A stretch of DNA of 5,330 bases from Parcubacteria group bacterium GW2011_GWA2_47_7 (GCA_000999395.1 LCOM01000064.1:1-5330); one strand, 5' to 3'; positions 1 through 5,330 are shown, numbered from the stretch's first letter. Numbers and translations are program-made. Notes: a model not told the origin generated them from the sequence alone.

Positions 1-28
1 AACAGAGGTTTAAGGTACTATAGTTGAC

Positions 29-1480
29 GTGACTGAGTACGCACCGACTATAGGTTTGGAAATCCACGCCGAATTAAAAACGCGGACTAAAATGTTCTGC
101 GGCTCGAAGAACGACCCCGATGAGACCCGTCCAAATGTAAACGTGTGCCCCGTGTGCCTGGCGCATCCTGGAACATTACCGGTAATCAATCGCGAGGCCG
201 TTAAGCATGTTCTAAAGGTAGGTCTCGCTGTTGGCGGTAAGATAGCTGATTATACGGAATTCGACAGAAAGAACTATTTTTACCCAGACCTCCCGAAAGG
301 GTATCAGCTGAGCCAGTATGAGTATCCGCTTGTCAGCGGGGGAGAGTTGGGAGGCGTGGCCCTGACGCGCATCCATTTGGAAGAAGACACGGCAAGTTCC
401 GTACACGAAGAGGGAACGAATACCACCACAATAGATTTCAACCGTTCCGGTGTGCCGCTCATGGAACTTGTCACCGAGCCGGTCATCCACTCCGTTGAGG
501 AGGCTGGAAACTTTGCGCGTGAACTGCAATTACTCTTGAGGTATCTCGGAGCGAGTGATGCAAACATGGAAAAAGGCGAGATGCGCGTCGAAGCTAATAT
601 CTCCGTCGGGAAGGATGGGCAACTTGGGACCAAGGTTGAAATTAAGAATCTCAATTCGTTTCGTGCGATGGAGCGCGCGGTCGCGCACGAAATAAAGCGC
701 CAGACGCAGCTGCTTGAGCGCGGAGAGAAGGTCGTGCAACAAACGCTTGGGTGGGACGAGGGGAAGCAGGCGACATTCCCGCAACGCGTGAAAGAGGGAA
801 GTGCAGATTATCGATACTTCCCGGATCCGGACCTTCCGAGCCTTATGCTCTCGGAGATCCCCGACTTCGCTCTGGAAGAGCTTCGCCGAGTGATGCCGGA
901 GCTGCCCTCACAGCGGCGACAGCGCTACCTTTCCTTCGGCATCCAGAGCGAAGATGCCGAGCTCTATGTGCGGGAGCCGAAATTGGGGGCCTTCTTTGAT
1001 GAAGTGGCCACATTATTGGAAGGGGGTGGGGGCGCCAAGGGGGTTTTGCTCGCTTCCAACTATATTGCCAATGACCTAGTAAAGATTATCCGAGATATCG
1101 AACACCGAGATGCGGATTATCAATCCGAGATTCCAATATCGGCGCCTAATTTCAAAAAAATCATCGATATGCAGCTCGATGGCAAGATATTGTCCCGAAG
1201 CGCAAAGAACATCCTGCTTGCCTGTACAAAGGGTGCCGGGGATCCTGTTGTATACGCTGAGGCCCATGCTCTTTTACTCAACGAGGATAGTACCTTACTA
1301 GACTCGACGGTAGAACAGGTACTCGAGCAAAATTCCTCCGCGGTTGCCGACTACAAGTCTGGCAAGGCTGCTGCTTTGGAGTTTTTGGTCGGTCTTGCCA
1401 TGAAAGCTCTACGCGGCGCGGCTGACCCTATAAAATTGCGACAACTCCTCGATAGCAAGATCAAACCCGAGAAATCGTAG
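29..1480 (+). CDS. gatB: Asp-tRNA(Asn)/Glu-tRNA(Gln) amidotransferase subunit B (GatB)
   Basis: GatB is the kinase and tRNA-binding subunit of the cytosolic GatCAB complex. It activates the side-chain carboxylate of mischarged Glu-tRNA(Gln) or Asp-tRNA(Asn) with ATP, and GatA supplies ammonia to form the amide. Family hallmarks are clear: IGLEIHAEL (residues 8-16), a metal-site-like CPVC (40-43), RKNYFYPDLPKGYQLSQYEY (80-99), the signature DFNRSGVPLMELVTEP (136-151), VEIKNLNSFRAMERA (203-217) and DYRYFPDPDLP (260-270). The YqeY-like tRNA-binding tail covers about 335-476 and includes LDGKILSR. The length of 483 residues is normal for the family, so the gene looks complete. The start is GTG at 29, which places the conserved IGLEIH at the expected distance from the N terminus. 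Only a weak ribosome site (AAGG at 13-16) precedes it. The stop is TAG. In the usual Cys-X-Cys before CPVC only Cys24 is present (CGS). gatA and gatC are not visible; they may lie upstream. Confidence 0.98.
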   Translation: MTEYAPTIGLEIHAELKTRTKMFCGSKNDPDETRPNVNVCPVCLAHPGTLPVINREAVKHVLKVGLAVGGKIADYTEFDRKNYFYPDLPKGYQLSQYEYPLVSGGELGGVALTRIHLEEDTASSVHEEGTNTTTIDFNRSGVPLMELVTEPVIHSVEEAGNFARELQLLLRYLGASDANMEKGEMRVEANISVGKDGQLGTKVEIKNLNSFRAMERAVAHEIKRQTQLLERGEKVVQQTLGWDEGKQATFPQRVKEGSADYRYFPDPDLPSLMLSEIPDFALEELRRVMPELPSQRRQRYLSFGIQSEDAELYVREPKLGAFFDEVATLLEGGGGAKGVLLASNYIANDLVKIIRDIEHRDADYQSEIPISAPNFKKIIDMQLDGKILSRSAKNILLACTKGAGDPVVYAEAHALLLNEDSTLLDSTVEQVLEQNSSAVADYKSGKAAALEFLVGLAMKALRGAADPIKLRQLLDSKIKPEKS

Positions 1481-1574
1481 GAGATAGACCGAGAGGGCCT
1501 TGAGGGCACCGAGATACCTACTGATATATCGAAAAATCCGCGACATGGTGGCGCTAGGATTGATAGTTGCGACC
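1481..1574. other. Spacer between gatB and the first decayed HTH copy
   Basis: This 94-base stretch holds no supportable gene. It has an imperfect direct repeat (GAGGGCC then GAGGGCA, 1493-1508) and a palindromic GATATATC at 1523-1530. I found no convincing stem plus T-run that would end gatB transcription. One frame (1497-1583) reads into a short hydrophobic string ending at the TAA of copy A (MVALGLIVATMI), which is too short to call. Confidence 0.5.
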
Positions 1575-1765
1575 ATGATATAAGAGATTGAAATTGGCGG
1601 TTTATCTTATGTATCATCGAAGCGAGCGGCACACATGTGCGGATATACGCAGGAATATATTGGCCAACAATGCCGTGCAGGCCCTATCCAGGCGCAAAGA
1701 ATCGGTGGTTTGTGGTATTTAACACGGACTCCTTGTACCAATACAAACAAATGACAGACTCATAA
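1575..1765 (+). pseudogene. Copy A: broken HTH (MerR/excisionase-like) module
   Basis: Reading from ATG 1575 gives M-I-stop, then a sequence that aligns without gaps to the N terminus of the intact protein at 1968-2813. It includes YVSSKRAAHMCGYTQEYIGQ, then QRIGGLWY. By hand count 24 of 37 residues from the tyrosine onward are identical to the intact copy. Two lesions are visible. Codon 3 (1581-1583) is TAA where the intact copy has Asp. One base is missing at about 1716-1720, after which the adjacent frame continues the module as NTDSLYQYKQMTDS and stops at TAA 1763-1765. The intact protein continues past this point into a linker and a membrane helix, so copy A also lacks everything downstream. 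The natural reading is a decayed duplicate of an HTH-membrane surface protein. Sequencing error could explain the frameshift, but less easily both lesions. Translation from an internal start is possible but unsupported. Confidence 0.75.
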
Positions 1766-1786
1766 GTTCCGGCTGCTCCTCGTAAG

Positions 1787-1978
1787 GTGCCCGGCTACGA
1801 GGTCGAATCGTTGCTCGCATTTGATTGTAGAGATTATATTTCTGCGGCTCGTGCAGCCGAGACATCGTGGATTTACTTGAATTCTCGGCAATCTCGGCCC
1901 TTGAGTAATCCACACGATATCCACCTATTCTTGAGCGCGGATTCTCATTCCGAGATATACTTGCCCCATGGCAGATGA
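1787..1978 (+). pseudogene. Copy B: heavily decayed HTH module abutting the intact copy
   Basis: One frame from GTG 1787 to TGA 1976-1978 is open for 63 codons. It matches the HTH module at both ends but not in the middle. DYISAARAAETS (1832-1867) corresponds to the first helix of the intact copy (KYISSKRAAEIS). LFLSADSHSEIYL (1925-1963) corresponds to the last part (LWFISMDSLTSYK). Between them the signal moves to another frame, where GGA TTT ACT at 1869-1877 and the Gly-Asn-Leu codons at 1887-1895 recall the turn and second helix (GFT, GNL). The distance between the matching ends is about five codons shorter than in the intact copy. This fits a pseudogene with mutually compensating indels. 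The ORF ends 11 bases inside the next gene, so if it is translated it could be coupled to that gene, but I see no direct sign of this. The weak match means the call depends on the neighbouring copies. Confidence 0.55.
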
Positions 1979-2813
1979 AATCGTTGTCGACAACAAGAAA
2001 TATATCTCGTCCAAACGAGCAGCGGAAATCAGCGGTTATGCACAGGACTATATCGGTCAACTCGCGCGGAGTGGGCAGATAGATGCGCAAAGGGTTGGCG
2101 GCCTGTGGTTCATCTCGATGGATTCGCTGACAAGCTACAAGGTGAAGGCAGACACCTTTAAGCCGCAGCCGCCCACGGCGCATCCCCAAAAGGAACTAGA
2201 GAGTATCGTGACGCTGGCTCATAAGAAGGAAAAGGATGCACTTCTTGCTGCCGTACAGACCGCAGCCGTTGGTCTGTACCGCTCTCCTGCGGACAATGCC
2301 GCCAATCCGGAATCGCTAGCAAATCTTAACTATAACGGAGCTGGACCGTATCTGAAATACACAAACGAAGAGGGCGATTTGCTCCCTAAGCTTGAGCAAA
2401 AAGAGGTGGCGTCTGTAGGCAATGTGAACCAAGCGAACTTTGTGCCGTCTCATGCTCACCAGATACCAATCCGTGTATTGAGGGGTAATTCGCTACAAAT
2501 TACCGAGAACACCCATATTCCATCGCCAATCGTGGGTCAGCACCATACATCTCCACGAAACAATAGAAGGAGCGGACTCCGCCTGGTACTTCCGGCAACG
2601 GCGATCGCCACTATCGTTATAGTCCTTACGGTTGGTTATTCATGGCCGGGTGCCAACGCTGTCTATACACGGCTCAATCCACTCTCAAATACGGCCGCCT
2701 CGGGACTTTTGGACGGCGCTTTTGCAACAATAACGAAAATTGGGGACATGATCGAGAATATAGTTGCTCCAGAGTATATATACAAAAGGGCGGAAAACAA
2801 TTTCAGTATATAA
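1968..2813 (+). CDS. Copy C: HTH-domain single-pass membrane protein, short outer tail
   Basis: This is the only intact full-length copy of the family in the window, at 281 residues. Residues 11-58 form a MerR/excisionase-like winged HTH: SSKRAAEIS as helix 1, GYAQ as the turn, DYIGQLARSGQI as helix 2, QRVGGLWFI as the wing strand and DSLTSYK as a closing helix. Residues 60-200 are a polar linker with a short Lys/Glu-rich helical part (74-100). A basic stretch (RNNRRSGLR, 197-205) precedes a hydrophobic helix at about 204-224 (LRLVLPATAIATIVIVLTVG). The positive-inside rule puts the HTH in the cytoplasm and the C terminus outside. The outer part is only about 57 residues and ends NNFSI. The start is ATG 1968, chosen because copy A aligns from its own ATG without gaps; no good Shine-Dalgarno is seen. 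It may be a C-terminally shortened relative of the gene at 3085-5330. No specific function is recognised. Confidence 0.85.
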   Translation: MADEIVVDNKKYISSKRAAEISGYAQDYIGQLARSGQIDAQRVGGLWFISMDSLTSYKVKADTFKPQPPTAHPQKELESIVTLAHKKEKDALLAAVQTAAVGLYRSPADNAANPESLANLNYNGAGPYLKYTNEEGDLLPKLEQKEVASVGNVNQANFVPSHAHQIPIRVLRGNSLQITENTHIPSPIVGQHHTSPRNNRRSGLRLVLPATAIATIVIVLTVGYSWPGANAVYTRLNPLSNTAASGLLDGAFATITKIGDMIENIVAPEYIYKRAENNFSI

Positions 2814-2829
2814 AACGTATCTCGGACTG

Positions 2830-2870
2830 GCGAGACGCCTCGAATGAGTCAGAGGGGCGTGTCTTCTCGC
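2830..2870 (+). terminator. Imperfect hairpin after copy C, possible terminator
   Basis: GCGAGACGCCTC (2830-2841) can pair with GAGGGGCGTGTCTTCTCGC (2852-2870) with bulges, around a loop of about ten bases (GAATGAGTCA). It starts 16 bases after the stop of copy C, a typical terminator position. Against this, the downstream run (TGCCGTTTCCCGTTT) is not a real T-tract. It may be a weak terminator, an mRNA-stabilising hairpin or chance. Confidence 0.3.
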
Positions 2871-3006
2871 TGCCGTTTCCCGTTTGGTAGTAGGCGTATC
2901 GGCGGTACGACCACCGTTTGGTTGGAGGGTCGAGAGGGGTAGATGAAAAATGGAAGTCCGACTATCCGCGGAGACGGACCCATGAGCTTATCCCCAGTAT
3001 TTTGCA
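2871..3006. other. Intergenic stretch without a supportable gene
   Basis: Nothing here can be called with confidence. CCGTTTGG occurs twice (around 2879-2886 and 2922-2929). A small inverted repeat GTCCG/CGGAC (2956-2960 and 2975-2979) flanks the palindrome TCCGCGGA. A 32-codon ORF from ATG 2844 contains RRIGG followed by VW, which recalls the HTH wing, but it is too short and imperfect to call a copy. Any promoter for the gene at 3085-5330 probably lies between here and 3060, but no clear -35/-10 pair stands out. Confidence 0.4.
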
Positions 3007-3035
3007 CAGGATATAAACAGGATATCCGGAATATC
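3007..3035. promoter_or_regulatory. Direct repeat plus palindrome, candidate operator
   Basis: CAGGATAT occurs at 3007-3014 and again at 3018-3025, exactly 11 bases apart, about one helical turn. The second copy runs into the near-palindrome GATATCCGGAATATC (3021-3035), which has GATAT/ATATC arms. The position upstream of the long surface-protein frame fits an operator, possibly for an HTH protein of this family. Nothing else supports this. The segment also overlaps a stretch resembling coding DNA of the module (TGCACAGGA matches 2038-2046 inside copy C), so it may instead be decayed coding sequence. Confidence 0.25.
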
Positions 3036-3084
3036 TAGTACCATATAGATAAGTCGCTTGTCGCTTACTACAAATGAATGATGA
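3031..3084 (+). pseudogene. Disrupted first half of the HTH module of copy D
   Basis: In the frame of the long downstream ORF this stretch reads ISSTI, stop (TAG 3046-3048), ISRLSLTTNE, then two stops (TGA TGA, 3079-3084), and continues directly with HLARLCKEGKI. ISST and LT..TNE recall helix 1 and the turn of the module (ISSKRAAEISGYAQD in copy C). Removing six bases around 3079-3084 would give TNEHLARLC, which looks like a normal family sequence, and a repeated ATG/TGA triplet is visible there. The residues before it agree poorly and the TAG remains, so the region appears truly damaged unless the assembly is wrong. The match is weak apart from its continuity with the clear second half. Confidence 0.45.
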
Positions 3085-5330
3085 CACCTCGCGCGCCTTT
3101 GCAAGGAGGGGAAGATCATTGGAAGACGGATAGGAAAGCAGTGGTATGTAAAGGAAGATTCGCTGCAGTCTTTTATTCTCGAGCAAAGTCATGATCGTGA
3201 GATACGGCGACAAAAACTTGCCGAGTCCCGAAAACAAGAGTACAGCTCGGGGGGCGCTGAAATTCCCAAGGTCGTTTCTATTCCATATTCGAGAAGTGCA
3301 CACGTGCACGATGCGCTCAGGGCTTCGATAGCCCGAATACCTGCGGATTCTGCCGCCCAAGCCGCGAGAGCAATAGCCGGTACTCCCATCCAAGCTGTCT
3401 CACTCGCCAAACACGGATCAGTGCAGGCCGCGCCGCTGCTGGACGCGGTTCACAAAATCCTCGCCGGCGTTGTCGCCGTACTTTTCCTCGTCGGCGCATA
3501 TGCATTCGTCGATGCGGAGTACGCACGCATAGCAGGACGCCCGGCCACTTTTGGCGAGGCGGTGTTCAGTTCGATGACCCATCAACTTGCAGCGGTGTCG
3601 GAGAATCCCACTGGTACCCTATCTAACGTCTTCGCGACGCTTGCTCGCACGCTCAATCGCGGCGTCGATTCTTTCGTATTCGGCACGATGTTCCCGGGCA
3701 GCACCGCCAGCACCTCGCAGGGGGGCGACGTCGCGGTACGTGTGGTACCGAGCAGCGCTCCTTTTGCGCCGTCTGGGAAACCACCAGCCGTCGCTTCGCG
3801 TGGTTTATCTTCTGCAACACAAGCTTCCGGCACTGGTTCAACACCCCCCGCCACCCCCCGCACCATCGTCGAACGAGTGATAGAAACTCAACGCATTGTC
3901 TCTGCGGCCGGCGGAATCACGGAAGAATACTTGAACGCCCGTCTCAAAGAGTTTGACGCAAAACTTGCCTCGGAATTTTTTAAAGTCTCAGCCCAAAGCT
4001 CTGCCAACACCTCGCAGATACAGAGCAACTTCGCAGCTGTCGCGAGCGCGTCCCGAATCGAGCGCCTCGACGCTATCACGCTCGCCGATTCCACCATCAC
4101 TGGCGGTTCCATCTCTGGCACCAGCGTCTCCGCCACGTCGCTCGCAGTCTCCGGCACCGGCACTTCCACATTCTCCGGCGGCATCCAAGCGACCGCTCTC
4201 GACATCACCTCAACCTCCGCAACGAGTACCTTCGCCCTCGGCATCGATATTGAGGACGGTTGTTTCGCCGTCGACGGGACGTGTATCACGGGATCCGGGG
4301 GCGTTTCTCTCTCTGCCGCCAACACCTGGACCGCGCTGCAGCTTTTCTCCGCGAGCGCCTCCACAACGCAGCTCTCCGTCTTCGACACCTTCTACGTCGG
4401 CGGCTCCGCGACCTCGACACTGCAGGGTAACACCACAGGCACCTCGACTATCCAAGGATTTCTGAACGTCGCAGGCACCAACTCCACCTCTACGTTCTCC
4501 GGAGGTTTAACCTCCACGTATCTCAACCTCTCAGGAACTTCTGCGACTTCGACTGCAGGCAACGGATTCAACCTTGCCAATGGCTGTTTCGCGATAAACG
4601 GCACATGCATCACCGGAAGTGGTGGCGTCTCACTCTCTGCCGCCAACACCTGGACCGCGCTCCAGCTCTTTTCTGCGGGCGCATCGTCGACCCAACTCTC
4701 CGTCTTCGACAAAGCGTACTTCGGCGGGAGCGCGACTTCCACCTTCGACAGTGCAGGCAATCTCGCTGTCGCAGGCACGCTCGGCGTGACAGGGAACACG
4801 ACCCTCGCGAACGCTACAACGAGCATCCTCTTCTCGACGACCGCTTCTTCCACGAACCTCTTTGCGAGCGCAGCGCAGTTCGGCAGTCTGGCGCTCACCA
4901 ACGCGCTTCCTGTCGCGCAGGGGGGCACCGGAGCAACGTCCGCCACTACTGCCCGCTCGAACCTCTCCGCTGCGGCAAGCGGAGCGAACACCGACATCAC
5001 TTCCCTTTCCGCTCTCACGTATGCCTCATCAACACTCTTCTCGGCCTCCAACGGCTCCGCAACAACGACCATCATCGGAAACGCCACTTCTACCTTCGGT
5101 GCCGGAATTGGAGCAACCTATCTCAACATCACTGGTACATCTGCAACCTCCACATTCGGGAACGGCCTCAACCTCACCGGCGGCTGCGTCTCGGTGAATG
5201 GCACGTGTCTTGGTAGCAGCGGCGTCACCACCCTCGACTCTCTCACCGACACCACCATCACAGCAGCTGCATACGGCGACCTGCTTCTCTATGACGGCTC
5301 TGCCTGGGTCGACACCGCGACCTCCTCGCT
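3085..5330 (+). CDS. Copy D: HTH-membrane-fibre surface protein, start unresolved, 3' end beyond window
   Basis: This frame is open for 748 codons to the window edge. In order it encodes: the second half of an HTH module, HLARLCKEGKIIGRRIGKQW (3085-3144), then YVKEDSLQSF; a charged helical stretch (3180-3240); a membrane helix, ILAGVVAVLFLVGAYAFV (3457-3510); a Pro/Ala/Ser linker (about 3697-3870); a probable coiled coil (about 3862-4080, with VERVIETQRIV and ITEEYLNARLKEFDAKL); and a Ser/Thr/Ala/Gly-rich fibre with repeats, Cys pairs and a phage-fibre-like motif. The same layout is familiar from Parcubacteria proteins annotated only as HTH-domain proteins. By analogy with copy C the N terminus is cytoplasmic and the fibre external. 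No canonical start lies before the HTH remnant. Candidates are ATT 3118, behind AAGGAGGGG (3103-3111), GTG 3304 behind GAGAAG, and GTG 3421 just before the membrane helix. Third codon positions become strongly C-rich from about 3400. A role in attachment is inferred. Confidence 0.8.
3103..3111 (+). promoter_or_regulatory. Shine-Dalgarno-like AAGGAGGGG inside the HTH remnant
   Basis: AAGGAGGGG is the best ribosome-binding match I noticed near any gene here, yet it also simply encodes Lys-Glu-Gly of the HTH module (CKEGK). An in-frame ATT follows at 3118 after a suitable gap, so it could allow initiation downstream of the stops. The conserved K-E-G coding explains it equally well. Confidence 0.25.
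3457..3510 (+). other. Transmembrane helix of copy D
   Basis: Eighteen uninterrupted apolar or small residues (ILAGVVAVLFLVGAYAFV) follow His-Lys and precede Asp-Ala-Glu. This is the only clear membrane segment in the visible protein and separates the cytoplasmic HTH side from the fibre. No Sec signal peptide comes before it, so it probably serves as an uncleaved signal anchor. Confidence 0.85.
4171..4422 (+). repeat. Fibre repeat unit 1 (84 codons)
   Basis: The unit runs from FSGGIQATALDITSTSATST through GCFAVDGTCITGSGG and SLSAANTWTALQLFSA to VGGSATSTL. It matches unit 2 (4495-4746) over the same 84-codon length. The two share an identical 29-base stretch (4309-4337 and 4633-4661), offset by 324 bases, which implies recent duplication or gene conversion. 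Confidence 0.9.
4495..4746 (+). repeat. Fibre repeat unit 2 (84 codons)
   Basis: The second copy runs from FSGGLTSTYLNLSGTSATST through GCFAINGTCITGSGG and SLSAANTWTALQLFSA to FGGSATSTF. It has no gaps relative to unit 1. The 72 bases between the units encode a Thr/Ser/Gly-rich spacer with the same STxF rhythm. Confidence 0.9.
4906..5019 (+). other. Phage-tail-fibre-type motif in copy D
   Basis: LPVAQGGTGATSATTARSNL followed by SAAASGANTDITSLSALT closely resembles the recurrent QGGTGATTxxxARxNLGAA...DITSLSGLT segment of many phage tail fibre proteins, recognised here from general knowledge. It lies between repeat units 2 and 3 and suggests a trimeric, phage-fibre-like stalk. It marks shared ancestry or domain borrowing; no other prophage genes are present. 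Confidence 0.75.
5095..5226 (+). repeat. Fibre repeat unit 3, divergent first half
   Basis: FGAGIGATYLNITGTSATST, then FGNGLNLTGGCVSVNGTCLG, matches the first half of units 1 and 2, including the Cys-X6-Cys pair. It then departs from SLSAANTWTALQLF into TLDSLTDTTI. The latter, with GDLLLYDGSAWV (5278-5313), resembles the LxDLTDVTI...LxYNGxxWV segment common in fibre stalks. Confidence 0.75.

Noticed and set aside
1..28. TACTAT/TTGACG near the window start as a gatB promoter
   Set aside because: The elements are in the wrong order and spacing for a sigma-70 promoter, and upstream sequence is missing.
1088..1955. CCGAGAT recurring about five times in gatB and downstream
   Set aside because: Three occurrences are within gatB coding sequence, spacing is irregular, and no arms or regular unit exist, so this is not a repeat family or CRISPR.
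1719..2189. 156-codon ORF on the minus strand over copies A-C
   Set aside because: It lies opposite clear + strand HTH homology, has no recognisable domain, and spans several pseudogene copies without matching their structure.
2844..2942. 32-codon ORF containing RRIGG...VW, a possible fifth HTH remnant
   Set aside because: Only about seven residues resemble the wing, with three extra threonines in the middle and no match to the helices. Chance is likely.
2988..2996. TTATCCCCA as a DnaA box and possible origin
   Set aside because: It is a single near-match with no cluster of boxes, no dnaA or dnaN nearby and no clear AT-rich unwinding element.
3079..3084. TGA TGA as a sign of TGA recoded to glycine, as in Gracilibacteria/SR1
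   Set aside because: gatB has no in-frame TGA, conserved glycines use normal codons, the long ORF has no other in-frame TGA, and a TAG also interrupts the same module. Decay or assembly error is simpler.
3074..3133. Short ORF from ATG 3074 (MNDDTSRAF...) overlapping the HTH remnant, as a frameshifted start for copy D
   Set aside because: It stops after 19 codons at 3131-3133, its residues do not match the family, and there is no slippery sequence to move ribosomes into the long frame.
4392..5087. 231-codon ORF on the minus strand across the fibre region
   Set aside because: It is a shadow of the C-rich + strand frame: stop codons are rare in the reverse of this composition. The + frame has repeats, a membrane helix and recognisable motifs, while the minus product has none.

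Overview
The window looks like chromosomal DNA of an uncultivated bacterium of the Candidate Phyla Radiation, most likely Parcubacteria (Patescibacteria). This rests on two things recognised from general knowledge, not from a database search. One is the style of the GatB protein (segment MFCGSKNDPDETRPNVNVCP). The other is a family of membrane proteins with an N-terminal helix-turn-helix (HTH) module, one transmembrane helix and a long Ser/Thr/Ala/Gly-rich phage-fibre-like exterior, a layout I associate with this group. All supportable genes are on the + strand.

Layout. (1) 29-1480: complete gatB, subunit B of the tRNA-dependent amidotransferase, the only housekeeping gene. (2) 1481-1967: no intact gene, but two decayed copies of one HTH module. 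Copy A (1575-1765) has a stop at codon 3 and a one-base frameshift near its end. Copy B (about 1787-1978) has compensating indels and runs into the next gene. (3) 1968-2813: copy C, an intact 281-codon gene with the same HTH module, a linker, one membrane helix and a short outer tail. (4) 2814-3084: non-coding, with an imperfect hairpin, short repeats upstream of the next gene, and what may be the damaged 5' end of a fourth copy. (5) 3085-5330: copy D, a very long reading frame still open at the window end. It holds the second half of an HTH module, a membrane helix, a Pro/Ala/Ser linker, a probable coiled coil, and a fibre with 84-residue repeats, paired cysteines and a phage-tail-fibre-type motif. 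Its start is unresolved, because two in-frame TGA codons and an upstream TAG cut the HTH module.

How the parts fit. C and D share one topology: a DNA-binding-like domain inside the cell, one helix through the membrane, and the remainder outside. That resembles CadC/ToxR-type one-component transmembrane regulators, but with a fibre in place of a periplasmic sensor. A, B, C and D form a serial array of the same 5' module at different stages of decay, suggesting local duplication and loss of surface-protein genes next to gatB. Whether the HTH module still binds DNA, and whether the fibre senses contact, is inference.
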